Positions 1 through 8,059 of a stretch of DNA of 15,482 nt are shown here, in pieces. How positions within the stretch are numbered: position 1 is the stretch's first letter; each line of letters opens with the position of its first letter. The notes under the pieces are model-generated. The model saw only the letters and a program-made list of their open reading frames with translations, was not told the DNA's origin and did no database searches. A program made the position numbers and the translations under genes. The stretch is from an uncultured Saprospiraceae bacterium (GTDB lineage Bacteria > Bacteroidota > Bacteroidia > Chitinophagales > Saprospiraceae): assembly GCA_934699305.1 (NCBI GenBank), contig CAKUWM010000038.1:1-15482 (forward strand), given 5' to 3'.

Positions 1-341
1 AGTAAATTATTTGAATTTTACCATTATTTGTCGAATATAAATTGGACTTGAGTTTGTGTGAATATATACCCAGTTGCTATTTTATACAAATCGTTTCAAT
101 GATTTCATTAAACCATTGATTACGAGTTGTACATCGATGCTGTATTGGTCTAAGGCTGAATTTGGGTAAAATGGAAGTAAATAATGTATTCGAAAAGGTT
201 AGAATATATTAACCCACATTCAACATTGGTATAATGCTGAATGTGGGATTAAGAGAACACCTTTACTATATCATAAGTTACCGGAAACACGTCCTAATGA
301 TAGGTGCCCAATGACTTAGCAAGGGTTTATTGTACAAAACC
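1..341. other. Gene-free AT-rich flank downstream of the SPFH gene
   Basis: No reading frame here looks like a gene and I see no tRNA cloverleaf. The stretch is AT-rich and lies beyond the stop codon of the leftward SPFH gene. Its one clear structure is the hairpin at 213-247, described separately. A weaker complementary pair (321-328 AAGGGTTT with 336-343 AAAACCTT, imperfect) sits right at the end of the SPFH gene. The gene to the left lies outside the window, so it is not known whether 1-212 carries a promoter or a 3' end. Confidence 0.6.
213..247 (-). terminator. Hairpin, probable terminator of the folB-flavin reductase-SPFH run
   Basis: CCCACATTCA (213-222) pairs perfectly with TGAATGTGGG (238-247). 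After one mismatch (A223/C237) four more pairs form (224-227 with 233-236), leaving a 5-nt loop, so the stem is 15 positions with one mismatch. It lies 95 bp past the stop codon of the leftward SPFH gene. On the minus strand it is followed by TTAATATATT, a U-rich but interrupted tract. The plus-strand side reads ATTAAGAGAAC, so termination of leftward transcription is more likely. Other uses, such as an mRNA 3'-end stabiliser, are not excluded. Confidence 0.6.
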
Positions 342-1277
342 TTATTGGTTAGGAGTGTTATAAAGGTTCAATTGATTGAGCGCCATCATGTTTTTGATGG
401 ATTTTTCCATTCCTTCAACGCTGCCGTCTATAAAGATGACATTGCCTTTGCCATTTTCAGCAATTTGTTTGATGGATTCGGTCCACATAGTAAATAGGAT
501 GACGGATGTGTCCAGATTGCCTTCTTTCATCTCTAACGAGGCCTGTGTCATACCTCTTGCTACTTCTTCCCGGAAGGAAGCCACCGCTTGTCCACGCATC
601 CTTGAAGCTTCACGTTCTGCTTCAGCAGCGATTTTTATGGCATTACCTTCGGCTTCGGCTGCCTTAGTTTTAGTAATGAGTAAGGCTTGACCTTCATTCT
701 CGGCGGCTGCTTTGAGGTTGTTTGATGCGACAACTTTAGCCATGGAGCGCATTACTTCTTCGTCAAAAGAGATATCATTAATCTGTAAGTCAATCAGGTG
801 ATATCCCCATTCTTCCAACATGGAATCAACGTTGTGCTTGACTACTTCGACGATTTCTCTTCTAAGGGAGAGGACTTCACTCTGCTTTTTGGTTGCGACA
901 TAAGCTCTGATATTGCCTTCTACGACACGAGAAAGTGTCTGCATAAAGCTTCTGTCATCAATAAACTTGAATGCAACTGCCTTGATAGTTTCTTCACTGT
1001 TATTAAAAACCGAATATAAGAGCATCGACGTAAAGTGCACATTAGCTTGGTCAGCTGTAGTAGCATGAAATTCCAGTTCGACAGAGCGGTTTTGGATGGA
1101 TATTATCTTATATACTTGTTCTAAAAAAGGTATTTTAAAGTTTAATCCGGGAGTTAAAATGCGTTGGTATTTTCCAAACATAGTGATGACGGCTACCGTA
1201 CCTTGACGTACCGAAACAAGTCCTGAAAAAACAAATAATGCAGCCAGGACAAATAAAATAATCATTGTAATAGACAT
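342..1277 (-). CDS. SPFH/Band 7 domain membrane protein (stomatin/QmcA-like)
   Basis: This 311-residue protein has one N-terminal membrane segment (about residues 4-24). A Band 7/SPFH domain follows (about 25-190), starting with the typical QGTVAVITMFGKY and LTPGLNFKIPF segments seen in stomatins, prohibitins, QmcA and HflK/C. Residues about 185-235 are rich in Ala, Glu and Lys, consistent with the coiled coil used for oligomer assembly in this family. The length fits QmcA-like proteins (about 300 aa). Family members form large membrane-anchored rings that organise microdomains or control membrane proteases. No NfeD partner or protease gene is next to it, so its client is unknown. It is the last gene of a leftward run, 85 bp after the flavin reductase gene, and may have its own promoter in that gap. 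The family call is firm; the subfamily is not. Confidence 0.9.
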   Translation of the reverse strand: MSITMIILFVLAALFVFSGLVSVRQGTVAVITMFGKYQRILTPGLNFKIPFLEQVYKIISIQNRSVELEFHATTADQANVHFTSMLLYSVFNNSEETIKAVAFKFIDDRSFMQTLSRVVEGNIRAYVATKKQSEVLSLRREIVEVVKHNVDSMLEEWGYHLIDLQINDISFDEEVMRSMAKVVASNNLKAAAENEGQALLITKTKAAEAEGNAIKIAAEAEREASRMRGQAVASFREEVARGMTQASLEMKEGNLDTSVILFTMWTESIKQIAENGKGNVIFIDGSVEGMEKSIKNMMALNQLNLYNTPNQ

Positions 1278-1327
1278 AGTTCAAATGTTTTGTTTATCAA
1301 TCAACTGTTTTCAAGTCAGATAAAGTT

Positions 1328-1335
1328 CAAATTTA
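1328..1335 (-). promoter_or_regulatory. Possible Bacteroidota -7 box for the SPFH gene
   Basis: On the minus strand these bases read TAAATTTG, an exact match to the Bacteroidota -7 consensus TAnnTTTG. It lies in the 85-bp gap upstream of the SPFH start, so transcription would begin near 1321 with a leader of about 43 nt. I find no convincing -33 TTTG/TTG about 19 bp further upstream, so this is only a half site and may be chance in AT-rich DNA. Confidence 0.3.
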
Positions 1336-1362
1336 GGTTTTATTTCGATGAGCGTTATATTT

Positions 1363-2247
1363 TTAAGGACGAATGGACAGAGTCATTGCTATGAATGCAT
1401 CTTTTTTAAAGTCGCCGGCTAAAGCATGGTGTGCATAGTTTTGTAGTAGGGTGGAGGCATCCGGATGTGATATGATTTTCTGAATATCATTACGGGAAAT
1501 AAATTCGGCAATATCACCCTCGGTAGGCAATTCTTCTATGCTGGCAAGTGAGGCAAGGTCATTGGCGGATAAAATATGGCTTTGTTTGAAGGCATCCGGT
1601 AGTCTGTCAAAGCCGATGGGAGACGCATTATAAGGTTGAATAATGGTGTGAATAGCATCCCCTGACGCACGCGAATAAAAGGCTCTACCCATTCTACCCA
1701 TAAGATCGATTTTTGTTGGGTCAATGCGTTGATTCTCGTCCAAAATAGAAGGATCAACATGTACCCTGACGACTTCGCAGATGACTAAATTGCCCGCGCC
1801 TCCCTGGTCACCAAGTGGCAATATTTCTTTTACCTTACATTCTAAGTGTGCCAAACATTCCTTCACTCTAGGCGGGCGAACTATGTCTGACGGGATTGGT
1901 GTTAAGCCGGATTTGGTAAATTCATCAACATCTTTTGGATAATCGACACTACATAAAGTGACCTGCCGAATAACCTTGTGCGAGACGGCATTGATGACAC
2001 ATTCGCCTGATGATATGACATTGGCAAGCGTATCTTTGGTTGTGTTATTGCCGACTCGACGGTTAGCACTAAAGATGACGATAGGGGGATTGCTACTAAA
2101 GCAGTTAAAAAAGCTAAATGGAGCCAGGTTGTATATACCTTCTTCATCAACAGTTGAGACAAATGCTATTGGTCTTGGCGCCACAATGCCGAGCAATAAC
2201 TGGTGGAGATCTTTTGTTTCAATTTCATTTGGATTAAAATACATCAT
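1363..2247 (-). CDS. Flavin reductase-like FMN-binding split-barrel protein
   Basis: This 294-residue protein has an N-terminal flavin reductase-like domain (about residues 5-200). It opens with the family-typical APRPIAFVSTVD segment, followed by NLAPFSFFNCFSSNPP and the alternating strand pattern of the split barrel that binds FMN. Such proteins reduce flavin or act as FMN-dependent oxidoreductases; the substrate cannot be read from sequence. About 90 residues follow the barrel (about 205-294) and look largely helical; I assign them no function. The start ATG shares one base with the folB stop (TAATG), and a second ATG follows at once (Met-Met), so translation is probably coupled to folB. 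I infer no metabolic link to folate from adjacency alone. Confidence 0.85.
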   Translation of the reverse strand: MMYFNPNEIETKDLHQLLLGIVAPRPIAFVSTVDEEGIYNLAPFSFFNCFSSNPPIVIFSANRRVGNNTTKDTLANVISSGECVINAVSHKVIRQVTLCSVDYPKDVDEFTKSGLTPIPSDIVRPPRVKECLAHLECKVKEILPLGDQGGAGNLVICEVVRVHVDPSILDENQRIDPTKIDLMGRMGRAFYSRASGDAIHTIIQPYNASPIGFDRLPDAFKQSHILSANDLASLASIEELPTEGDIAEFISRNDIQKIISHPDASTLLQNYAHHALAGDFKKDAFIAMTLSIRP

Positions 2248-2624
2248 TATTTTTTTGATTGTTCAAAATAACCGGTTTCTATCTGTACAAGAGTATTTTG
2301 AAGTAATGGAAGGGTAGCGGGTCTCATCTTGGCAATACGTAAGTTGACGCCTTTTGAATGAGGAAATGCTTCGTTAATAAGTTGAATGATTTGTTGGGCG
2401 CTGGTTTCAATCAAATCGCCACCTTTAGCGAAAACTTCTTTTGAGATACTTACTAACCTACTATAATCAATGGTTTGGTCAATGTTGCTTATAATAACGT
2501 TGTCCTCTATGTCGAGGGCGACCTGAATATCGATGAGGAAAGTATTGCCTAATATTTTTTCTTCCGGGTAAAGGCCGATAGGCGCATGGATGGTCAATTG
2601 TTCAAAACCAACAATTATCGTCAT
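2247..2624 (-). CDS. folB: Dihydroneopterin aldolase
   Basis: FolB converts 7,8-dihydroneopterin to 6-hydroxymethyl-7,8-dihydropterin plus glycolaldehyde in cytoplasmic folate synthesis. I chose the ATG at 2624 (125 aa) over an in-frame start 9 codons upstream. With this start the protein begins directly at the first strand (MTIIVGFEQL), and key residues fall at the positions known for S. aureus FolB: Glu22 in GLYPEEK, Tyr54 in TIDYSRLV, Glu73 in LIETSAQQ and Lys99 in AKMRP (S. aureus Glu22, Tyr54, Glu74, Lys100). The usual length is about 120 aa. It is the first gene of the leftward run, divergent from plsC across a 92-bp AT-rich gap, and overlaps the flavin reductase start by one base. I see no other folate gene in the window. 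Confidence 0.93.
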   Translation of the reverse strand: MTIIVGFEQLTIHAPIGLYPEEKILGNTFLIDIQVALDIEDNVIISNIDQTIDYSRLVSISKEVFAKGGDLIETSAQQIIQLINEAFPHSKGVNLRIAKMRPATLPLLQNTLVQIETGYFEQSKK

Positions 2625-2716
2625 GTCTGAAAATTTGCGGAAAATTATCACTTTAATTGTATTAAATCTATTTTCATTATAAAATAAATTATCATTGCAG
2701 AGAAAAAGAAGAGATC

Positions 2717-3526
2717 TTGAAGGTTATACTCAAAAAAGTATTTAGTAACATAATTGCGGGCGTGCGAATAGTGCTGTGTATGCTTAGCTTAGTGATATGT
2801 GTGCCATTGTTGCACGTCGAAAGCATGGTGTTGGGATATACGGCAGAACGAGGATTTAAGTATCGTCGGATGTTTACCTTGTTTTATATAAGGATTTTGA
2901 ATATAAGGATTAAGAAAGAAGGTTTTTCAGGAGGAAGAAATACGTTGTATGTGTGTAATCATAGGATGATGATCGACCCCATCGTGGTACTGCAATATTG
3001 CAATGGATATATAGTCAGTAAAGCAGAAGTGGCTAATTACCCTATTCTCGGGAGTGGAGCAAAACATACAGGAGTGATATTTGTACAGCGGGATCAGCGT
3101 GATTCGCGTGCTGCAATCAAAGAGGAAATAGGCAGGTTGCTGAAAGCAGGTGAAAGTGTCGTAATATTTCCTGAAGGAACAGTGAATACACAAGCCTTAA
3201 CGGCAGCGTTTTCTAAAGGTTCATTTGATGAAGCTGCTAAGTATGGTTGTGATGTTGTGCCAATAGCATTAGATTATAAAGATACCGGCGTGTATTGGAG
3301 TGCTAATATTTCCTTAATAAGACATTTTTTGGAAGTCTTTAAGCGATGGAGGCTTGTGACCCTCATTTGTTTTGGTTCACCCATAAAAAGTAATGATGGT
3401 GTGGAATTAATGAATAAGAGTAGGGAATTTATTGACCAAAAGCTTCATGAGATGCATCTTGAATGGGGCGCAGGAGTTCAGAAAAACTATTCAGGAAGTT
3501 CTGAGATGTCCATATCCTCCAAATAG
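2717..3526 (+). CDS. plsC: 1-acyl-sn-glycerol-3-phosphate acyltransferase (PlsC/LPLAT family)
   Basis: The 269-residue protein carries the acyltransferase signatures: the H(X)4D catalytic motif at His82-Asp87 (NHRMMID) and the phosphate-binding FPEGT block at 151-155. A hydrophobic N-terminal stretch (about residues 8-32) suggests membrane association. PlsC acylates lysophosphatidate to phosphatidate at the inner membrane; a related lyso-lipid acyltransferase is possible. I take the TTG at 2717 as start because an AAGAAGAG purine run precedes it and it gives a normal basic-plus-hydrophobic N-terminus. The next ATG (2780) would remove the first half of the membrane segment. It is divergent from folB, and its last 40 bp overlap the convergent rmuC gene. 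Confidence 0.9.
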   Translation: MKVILKKVFSNIIAGVRIVLCMLSLVICVPLLHVESMVLGYTAERGFKYRRMFTLFYIRILNIRIKKEGFSGGRNTLYVCNHRMMIDPIVVLQYCNGYIVSKAEVANYPILGSGAKHTGVIFVQRDQRDSRAAIKEEIGRLLKAGESVVIFPEGTVNTQALTAAFSKGSFDEAAKYGCDVVPIALDYKDTGVYWSANISLIRHFLEVFKRWRLVTLICFGSPIKSNDGVELMNKSREFIDQKLHEMHLEWGAGVQKNYSGSSEMSISSK

Positions 3527-4902
3527 TCATCGGGCACTGACTTTTTTGTATTTAGACCCAATTTTTTAAGTTTTTCGACCTGCGAAATTAGATTGCCTTT
3601 GCCTTTTTTCAATTTTCCGAAGGCGGCTTCATAAGTGTTGGTCGTCTTGAGAAGCTGGTCGCCGATGGATTCCATATCGGATAAGAAGCCTACGAATTTG
3701 TCATATAGGGCACTCCCTTGAGCCGCTATCGCTAAAGAATTTCTGCTTTGAAGCTCTCTTTTCCATATATCGGAAATCATTTTTAAGGCAGCTATGAGGT
3801 TGGTTGGGCTTATCAACACGATTCTTTTCTTATAAGCGTAACTCCATAGTTCCTGATCGCTGTGCATAACGGCAATAAATGCGGGTTCGATGGGAATAAA
3901 CATCATCACAAAGTCGGGAGTATTATGTAAGGATTCGTAATTCTTGCTACTTAGGTTGTCGATGTGCGATTTGACAGACTGATAATGTGCATTGAGATGA
4001 ACGTGACGTATATCATCATCATTTTCATTAACATATTTTTCATAAGCTACAAGGGAAACCTTAGAATCAATGATTATCTGCCGGTTATCCGGATATTTGA
4101 CGATGACATCGGGTTGCTTACGTGCGCCTACTTCATCCGTAAAGGCTTGTTGAACAAAATATTCTCTGTTTTTTTCCAATCCTGAATGTTGTAGAATGCT
4201 TTCCAGAATCATTTCCCCCCAATTACCTTGAGTTTTGGCTTGCCCTTTCAAGGCATTGGTAAGGTTGTTGGCATCTTTAGATATTTGATTATTAAGTTGG
4301 ACGAGTTCTTTAATTTTGGATTCGAGTGTAAATCGTTCTTTGGATTCACGGTCGTATGTATCTTCGACCTTTTTCTTAAATTCCGAGATATTTTCTTTGA
4401 GTGGATTAAGGATTTGTTCCATTTTTTCTTGGTTGGTAAGGGTGAATTTGTGCGTTTTTTCTTCCAAAATTTTATTAGCTAATGCCTCAAACTCTAATAA
4501 TGACTGCTTTCGGGCGACTTCGATTTCATCTTTTTGAGTTAATAATTTTTCATGGAGTGTATCAATTTTATTTTGGAGGGAATTGATTTCAATCAATTGT
4601 CGGTTGATGGTGTTGTTTTGATCCTGATTTTCGTCTTTTAAATTAAAATTTAGTTTGGTTTCATTTTGTAAATCGAGAACGATTGTATCGTATTTGGTTG
4701 ATATTTGGGCCAATTGAATCGTAAGATTTTGAGCTTCCCCTTCTAATGCCTGGCATTGATTGTGTATTGTGGACAACTGATTTTGAAGGTCTTTTTCTTT
4801 GGATGCAGCGTAGGACATGACGTTTTTAAAATAAAGTGCTGTTAGAACAATCCCAAGGATAAAGGATATGATTGGAATAATGAAATGGTACGTTGATTGC
4901 AT
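3487..4902 (-). CDS. rmuC: DNA recombination protein RmuC
   Basis: This 471-residue protein has the RmuC plan: an N-terminal membrane segment (about residues 7-27), a long Gln/Glu/Asn-rich coiled coil (about 30-210), then the RmuC domain (about 175-440). That domain includes the characteristic GNWGEMILESILQHSGL and IIIDSKVSLVAYEKY segments, which resemble the core of restriction-type nucleases. In E. coli, RmuC limits inversions at short inverted repeats; its biochemical activity is not settled. The C-terminus ends acidic (DDYLEDMDISELPE). The coding end overlaps the convergent plsC by 40 bp, leaving no room for a classical terminator between them. The family call is firm. Confidence 0.93.
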   Translation of the reverse strand: MQSTYHFIIPIISFILGIVLTALYFKNVMSYAASKEKDLQNQLSTIHNQCQALEGEAQNLTIQLAQISTKYDTIVLDLQNETKLNFNLKDENQDQNNTINRQLIEINSLQNKIDTLHEKLLTQKDEIEVARKQSLLEFEALANKILEEKTHKFTLTNQEKMEQILNPLKENISEFKKKVEDTYDRESKERFTLESKIKELVQLNNQISKDANNLTNALKGQAKTQGNWGEMILESILQHSGLEKNREYFVQQAFTDEVGARKQPDVIVKYPDNRQIIIDSKVSLVAYEKYVNENDDDIRHVHLNAHYQSVKSHIDNLSSKNYESLHNTPDFVMMFIPIEPAFIAVMHSDQELWSYAYKKRIVLISPTNLIAALKMISDIWKRELQSRNSLAIAAQGSALYDKFVGFLSDMESIGDQLLKTTNTYEAAFGKLKKGKGNLISQVEKLKKLGLNTKKSVPDDYLEDMDISELPE

Positions 4903-4932
4903 TGTTATTGGTAAAATATTTCAAATATTTAA

Positions 4933-4940
4933 CAAAAATA
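4933..4940 (-). promoter_or_regulatory. Possible Bacteroidota -7 box for rmuC
   Basis: On the minus strand these bases read TATTTTTG, which fits TAnnTTTG. It sits about 31 bp upstream of the rmuC start, predicting a leader of roughly 20-25 nt. A clear -33 TTTG/TTG at the expected distance is missing, so this is a weak call. The rest of the 252-bp divergent gap between rmuC and lnt (4903-5154) is AT-rich and shows no other structure I would name. Confidence 0.3.
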
Positions 4941-5154
4941 GTTAGTACTTCGCGTAAAATAAATATAATTTTCTATATATATGATTGTTTGAGTCAATTT
5001 AATATAAGAAAGAATTGGCATTACAAGATTGGTTTATTACTATGAGAGATTGAGATTTATAACAGAATGACATCATTTATAGAAAATTACAAAGAGTATG
5101 TACAATGTATTTGTATTTTTCCCCATTTTTGATAATCTAAAAGGCAAGAAGCAG

Positions 5155-6885
5155 ATGAAGTTTTCCAAAGGCGTTTTATTGGTAGTCAGTATAGTTTGTT
5201 TGATAGCAACGTCTTGGTATATGATTACGCATCCATTGTGGTCTTATGTTCCACTATTCAATTACTTGGGAATATGGGGTTTGATGTTGTGGCTATTTAG
5301 GAAGCCATTAATGGGGGATGAAGTGGGAAGAAAGCGGTTGAAATGGGCTTTGATTGCAGGATTGATATTTTCAGCCAGTTTTCCGCCAAGCCCTTTGTTT
5401 GTCGGGCTTCTTGTAGGATTTGTTCCAATGATGTTGTTGGAGAGGGATATCGCTCTATCCTATAACAAAGCGTCACCGGGTCGGCTTTTCGGATATTTGT
5501 TTTTTGGATTCTGGCTTTGGAATATTTTATCAACATTTTGGGTTGCCAATACTGCTTTTTTTGCCGGAATGATTGCAAATATTGTCAATTCGATTTTGAT
5601 GACCCTGCCCTGGTTGTTTTTTCACATACTTACGTCAAAGAAAAAGTGGAAGGGCAGGTATATTATTTTAGCTGCCGGATGGATTTTATTTGAATATGTA
5701 CATTCTAATTGGGATATCAGTTGGCCATGGCTGACCCTTGGAAATGGGATGGCTACGTGTTACCCATTGATACAGTGGTATGAATTTACAGGATATTTTG
5801 GAGGATCCGTATGGATATGGTCGATTAATATATGTTTGGGTCTGGCTATGATTAATATGGCACAAAATAAAAAGTATCTCTATATTGGATTGTTGATATT
5901 TGCACTTCCGGTCATGTTGTCATTGGGGTTGTATTGGACTTACAAGGAGAAAGGGGAAATGATCAAAGTAACTGCTGTGCAGCCAAATTTTGAGCCTCAT
6001 TATCAGAAGTTTAGCGTTCCTGAGCCACAGCAGGCAGTTAAAATATATGAAATGACTTCGAGTCATGTCGATTCCACGACTAAGTTGATAGTCATGCCTG
6101 AAACGGTCTTAGACCCAATAAATATGGACGACATATATGGGGATAACCCCGGATTGGCATTAATTCGCAAAAGTTTGGAAAAGGCTCCCAATGCAGTTAT
6201 TCTTGCAGGGATAGGTGGTTATCATGTATTTAATTCGGATCCTGGCAGAGAAACAATCCGAAATAATGGTGGTACCTATTATGAACTTTACAATGCTGCC
6301 ATATTGATGGAATTGGGAAAAGATACTGTACAAGAGTACCACAAGTCAAAGTTTGTACCGGGTGCCGAACTATTTCCTTTTAAGAAGGTATTGCCTTTTT
6401 TGCGTCCGCTGGTCAAGAAACTGGGTGGAACTTATGAGGGTTTTGCTCCACAGTCAAAGCCTTCTAATTTTACATTTGACGGGGCAAGGCATGTCGCACC
6501 GATTATATGTTATGAAAGTATTTATGGTGGTTGGGTTGCAGGTTATGTCGATCAGGGAGCGGGGCTTTTAGCCATCATAACCAATGACGGTTGGTGGGAT
6601 AATACACCGGGGCATTTACAACATTTGGCATTTGCAAGGCTGAGGGCGATAGAAAATCGGAAAGATGTTGTGAGATCAGCCAATACAGGTACATCTTGTT
6701 TTATCAATCAACGTGGAGATGCAAGGATGGAGACGGGTTATGAGGAGGATGCGGTAATTAGCGACAATCTGCATTATTATGAAGGGAAGACGTTTTACAG
6801 TAGAAATGGGGACTATATTATTTTATTGGTAGGAATTGCAATGGTATTATCTTTGGGCTTTAATTTTCTGCAAAAAAATGATTAA
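5155..6885 (+). CDS. lnt: Apolipoprotein N-acyltransferase
   Basis: Lnt transfers an acyl chain from phospholipid to the N-terminal cysteine of lipoproteins in the inner membrane, the last step of lipoprotein maturation. The first about 265 residues are strongly hydrophobic with several membrane helices; a periplasmic nitrilase-like domain follows (about 270-545), then a C-terminal membrane helix (about 552-570). All three catalytic residues are visible: Glu316 (VMPETVLDP), Lys397 (YHKSKFVPG) and Cys452 (PIICYES), matching E. coli Glu267, Lys335 and Cys387. I prefer the ATG at 5155 (576 aa) because a purine run (AAGGCAAGAAG) precedes it. An upstream in-frame ATG at 5098 would add 19 residues and cannot be excluded. 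The protein is longer than E. coli Lnt (512 aa). It may be transcribed alone, since prs has its own promoter 13 bp after this stop. Confidence 0.93.
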   Translation: MKFSKGVLLVVSIVCLIATSWYMITHPLWSYVPLFNYLGIWGLMLWLFRKPLMGDEVGRKRLKWALIAGLIFSASFPPSPLFVGLLVGFVPMMLLERDIALSYNKASPGRLFGYLFFGFWLWNILSTFWVANTAFFAGMIANIVNSILMTLPWLFFHILTSKKKWKGRYIILAAGWILFEYVHSNWDISWPWLTLGNGMATCYPLIQWYEFTGYFGGSVWIWSINICLGLAMINMAQNKKYLYIGLLIFALPVMLSLGLYWTYKEKGEMIKVTAVQPNFEPHYQKFSVPEPQQAVKIYEMTSSHVDSTTKLIVMPETVLDPINMDDIYGDNPGLALIRKSLEKAPNAVILAGIGGYHVFNSDPGRETIRNNGGTYYELYNAAILMELGKDTVQEYHKSKFVPGAELFPFKKVLPFLRPLVKKLGGTYEGFAPQSKPSNFTFDGARHVAPIICYESIYGGWVAGYVDQGAGLLAIITNDGWWDNTPGHLQHLAFARLRAIENRKDVVRSANTGTSCFINQRGDARMETGYEEDAVISDNLHYYEGKTFYSRNGDYIILLVGIAMVLSLGFNFLQKND

Positions 6886-6898
6886 GAAAAAACAAAAT

Positions 6899-6927
6899 TT
6901 TGTTTACATTAAAAATCAATACCTTTG
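6899..6927 (+). promoter_or_regulatory. Bacteroidota sigma-type promoter of prs
   Basis: TTTG at 6899-6902 and TACCTTTG at 6920-6927 match the Bacteroidota -33 (TTTG) and -7 (TAnnTTTG) elements, separated by 17 bp. Transcription is expected near 6933-6936, giving a leader of about 30 nt before the prs ATG at 6964. The -7 box contains the TTG at 6925 that an ORF finder would take as the prs start, so that start would lie upstream of the transcript. This is the clearest promoter in the window. Confidence 0.7.
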
Positions 6928-6963
6928 AGTGGCGAAATCGAAACACATCCAAATCAGGAACGT

Positions 6964-7893
6964 ATGATTGAAGTTAAGCTTTTTTCTTGTGCTGCGTCAG
7001 AATATTTAGCAGAGCGAATAAGTGATTATTATGGTCAGGCGTTATGCGACCGTAAAATTAGCAGATTCTCAGATGGAGAAATGCAGACAGTAATTAATGA
7101 ATCAGTGCGTGGGGCTTATGTTTTCTTTATACAGTCCAGTTTTCCGCCTTCTGATAATTTGTTTGAATTGCTCTTATTTATAGATGCAGCCAAACGGGCT
7201 TCGGCGGGTTATATTACGGCTGTAATTCCATATTTTGGTTATGCCAGGCAAGACCGGAAAGATAAGCCTCGCGTGCCGATTTCAGCCAAGCTGATAGCTA
7301 ACTTGTTGCAAGCTGCCGGTGCTAATAGAATTATGACGATGGATCTACATGCGGAACAAATTCAGGGTTTCTTTGATATTCCGGTAGATCACTTGAAGTC
7401 GGAAGCGATATTTATGCCTTATTTACAGTCACTTGATTTGACGGATGTTAAATTCGCTTCTCCGGATGTAGGCGGTGTGAAAAGGGCAAGGGTCTATGCC
7501 AAGCATTTTAAGAAGGATTTAGTGATATGTGATAAGTATCGGGAGAAAGCCAATGAGGTAGCCGGCATGACGGTAATTGGAGATGTTCAGGGGGCAGATG
7601 TTGTCCTGGTGGATGACTTGGTTGATACGGCGGGGACGCTATGTAAGGCTGCTGATGCTTTGCTTGAAAAAGGAGCAAAGAGTGTAAGAGCAATATGTAC
7701 ACATCCTGTTCTTTCCGGAAAAGCCTATGAAAACATAGAACAATCAAGTTTGCTTGAAATAATAGTTACCGATACCATTCCTTTAAAGCAAAAGTCTTCA
7801 AAGATAAAAGTCCTTTCTACCAGTAAATTATTTGCCAGAGCCATTAGAAATACACACGAACATCGGTCTATTTCGGCATTGTTCTTTGAGTAA
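6964..7893 (+). CDS. prs: Ribose-phosphate pyrophosphokinase (PRPP synthetase)
   Basis: Prs makes 5-phosphoribosyl diphosphate from ribose 5-phosphate and ATP, the precursor for purine, pyrimidine, NAD, His and Trp synthesis. Visible signatures are YFGYARQDRKDKPR (ATP-binding region), MDLHAEQIQGFF with Asp127-His129 (metal/ATP site) and the PRPP-binding loop VLVDDLVDTAGT (Asp217-Asp218 onward). ICTHPVLSG and VTDTIPL follow near the C-terminus, as in the family. The length of 309 aa is normal (about 310-315). The ATG at 6964 is chosen because the in-frame TTG at 6925 falls inside the predicted -7 promoter box. It lies 78 bp after lnt in the same direction but is probably transcribed from its own promoter. 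Confidence 0.95.
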   Translation: MIEVKLFSCAASEYLAERISDYYGQALCDRKISRFSDGEMQTVINESVRGAYVFFIQSSFPPSDNLFELLLFIDAAKRASAGYITAVIPYFGYARQDRKDKPRVPISAKLIANLLQAAGANRIMTMDLHAEQIQGFFDIPVDHLKSEAIFMPYLQSLDLTDVKFASPDVGGVKRARVYAKHFKKDLVICDKYREKANEVAGMTVIGDVQGADVVLVDDLVDTAGTLCKAADALLEKGAKSVRAICTHPVLSGKAYENIEQSSLLEIIVTDTIPLKQKSSKIKVLSTSKLFARAIRNTHEHRSISALFFE

Positions 7894-8059
7894 GTGTACT
7901 TTCGAGCTTTTGTTTTTTTGTAATAATTCAGTATGCGATGAGTTTATTTTACTTCGGAAAGACAGCTGATTTTGAGATTCGTCTAATTTTACCTAAAGTG
8001 TTTTAATCTATATGAGCGGAAGATTTATGGGTATAACACAATTGCTAAAAAATTAAATT

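Noticed and set aside
376..1019. Plus-strand open frames (104 and 73 aa) inside the SPFH gene
   Set aside because: They are antisense to a well-supported gene, low in recognisable motifs, and reflect codon bias of the opposite strand.
3964..4537. Three plus-strand open frames inside rmuC
   Set aside because: They are Phe-rich translations of the reverse complement of Lys/Glu-rich coiled-coil codons; no start-site signal or family resemblance.
5098..5154. Upstream ATG of lnt adding 19 residues
   Set aside because: The ATG at 5155 has a better purine-rich site before it and already begins with the expected Lys-rich start and membrane helix; kept only as an alternative.
6925..6963. Longer prs starting at TTG 6925
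   Set aside because: The TTG is part of the predicted -7 promoter box and the 13 added residues do not resemble Prs N-termini.
7894..8059. Terminator and promoter between prs and the esterase gene
   Set aside because: There is a T-rich run near 7911-7920, but I find no convincing stem before it. TAATTTTA at 7984 has no TTTG at the right spacing.
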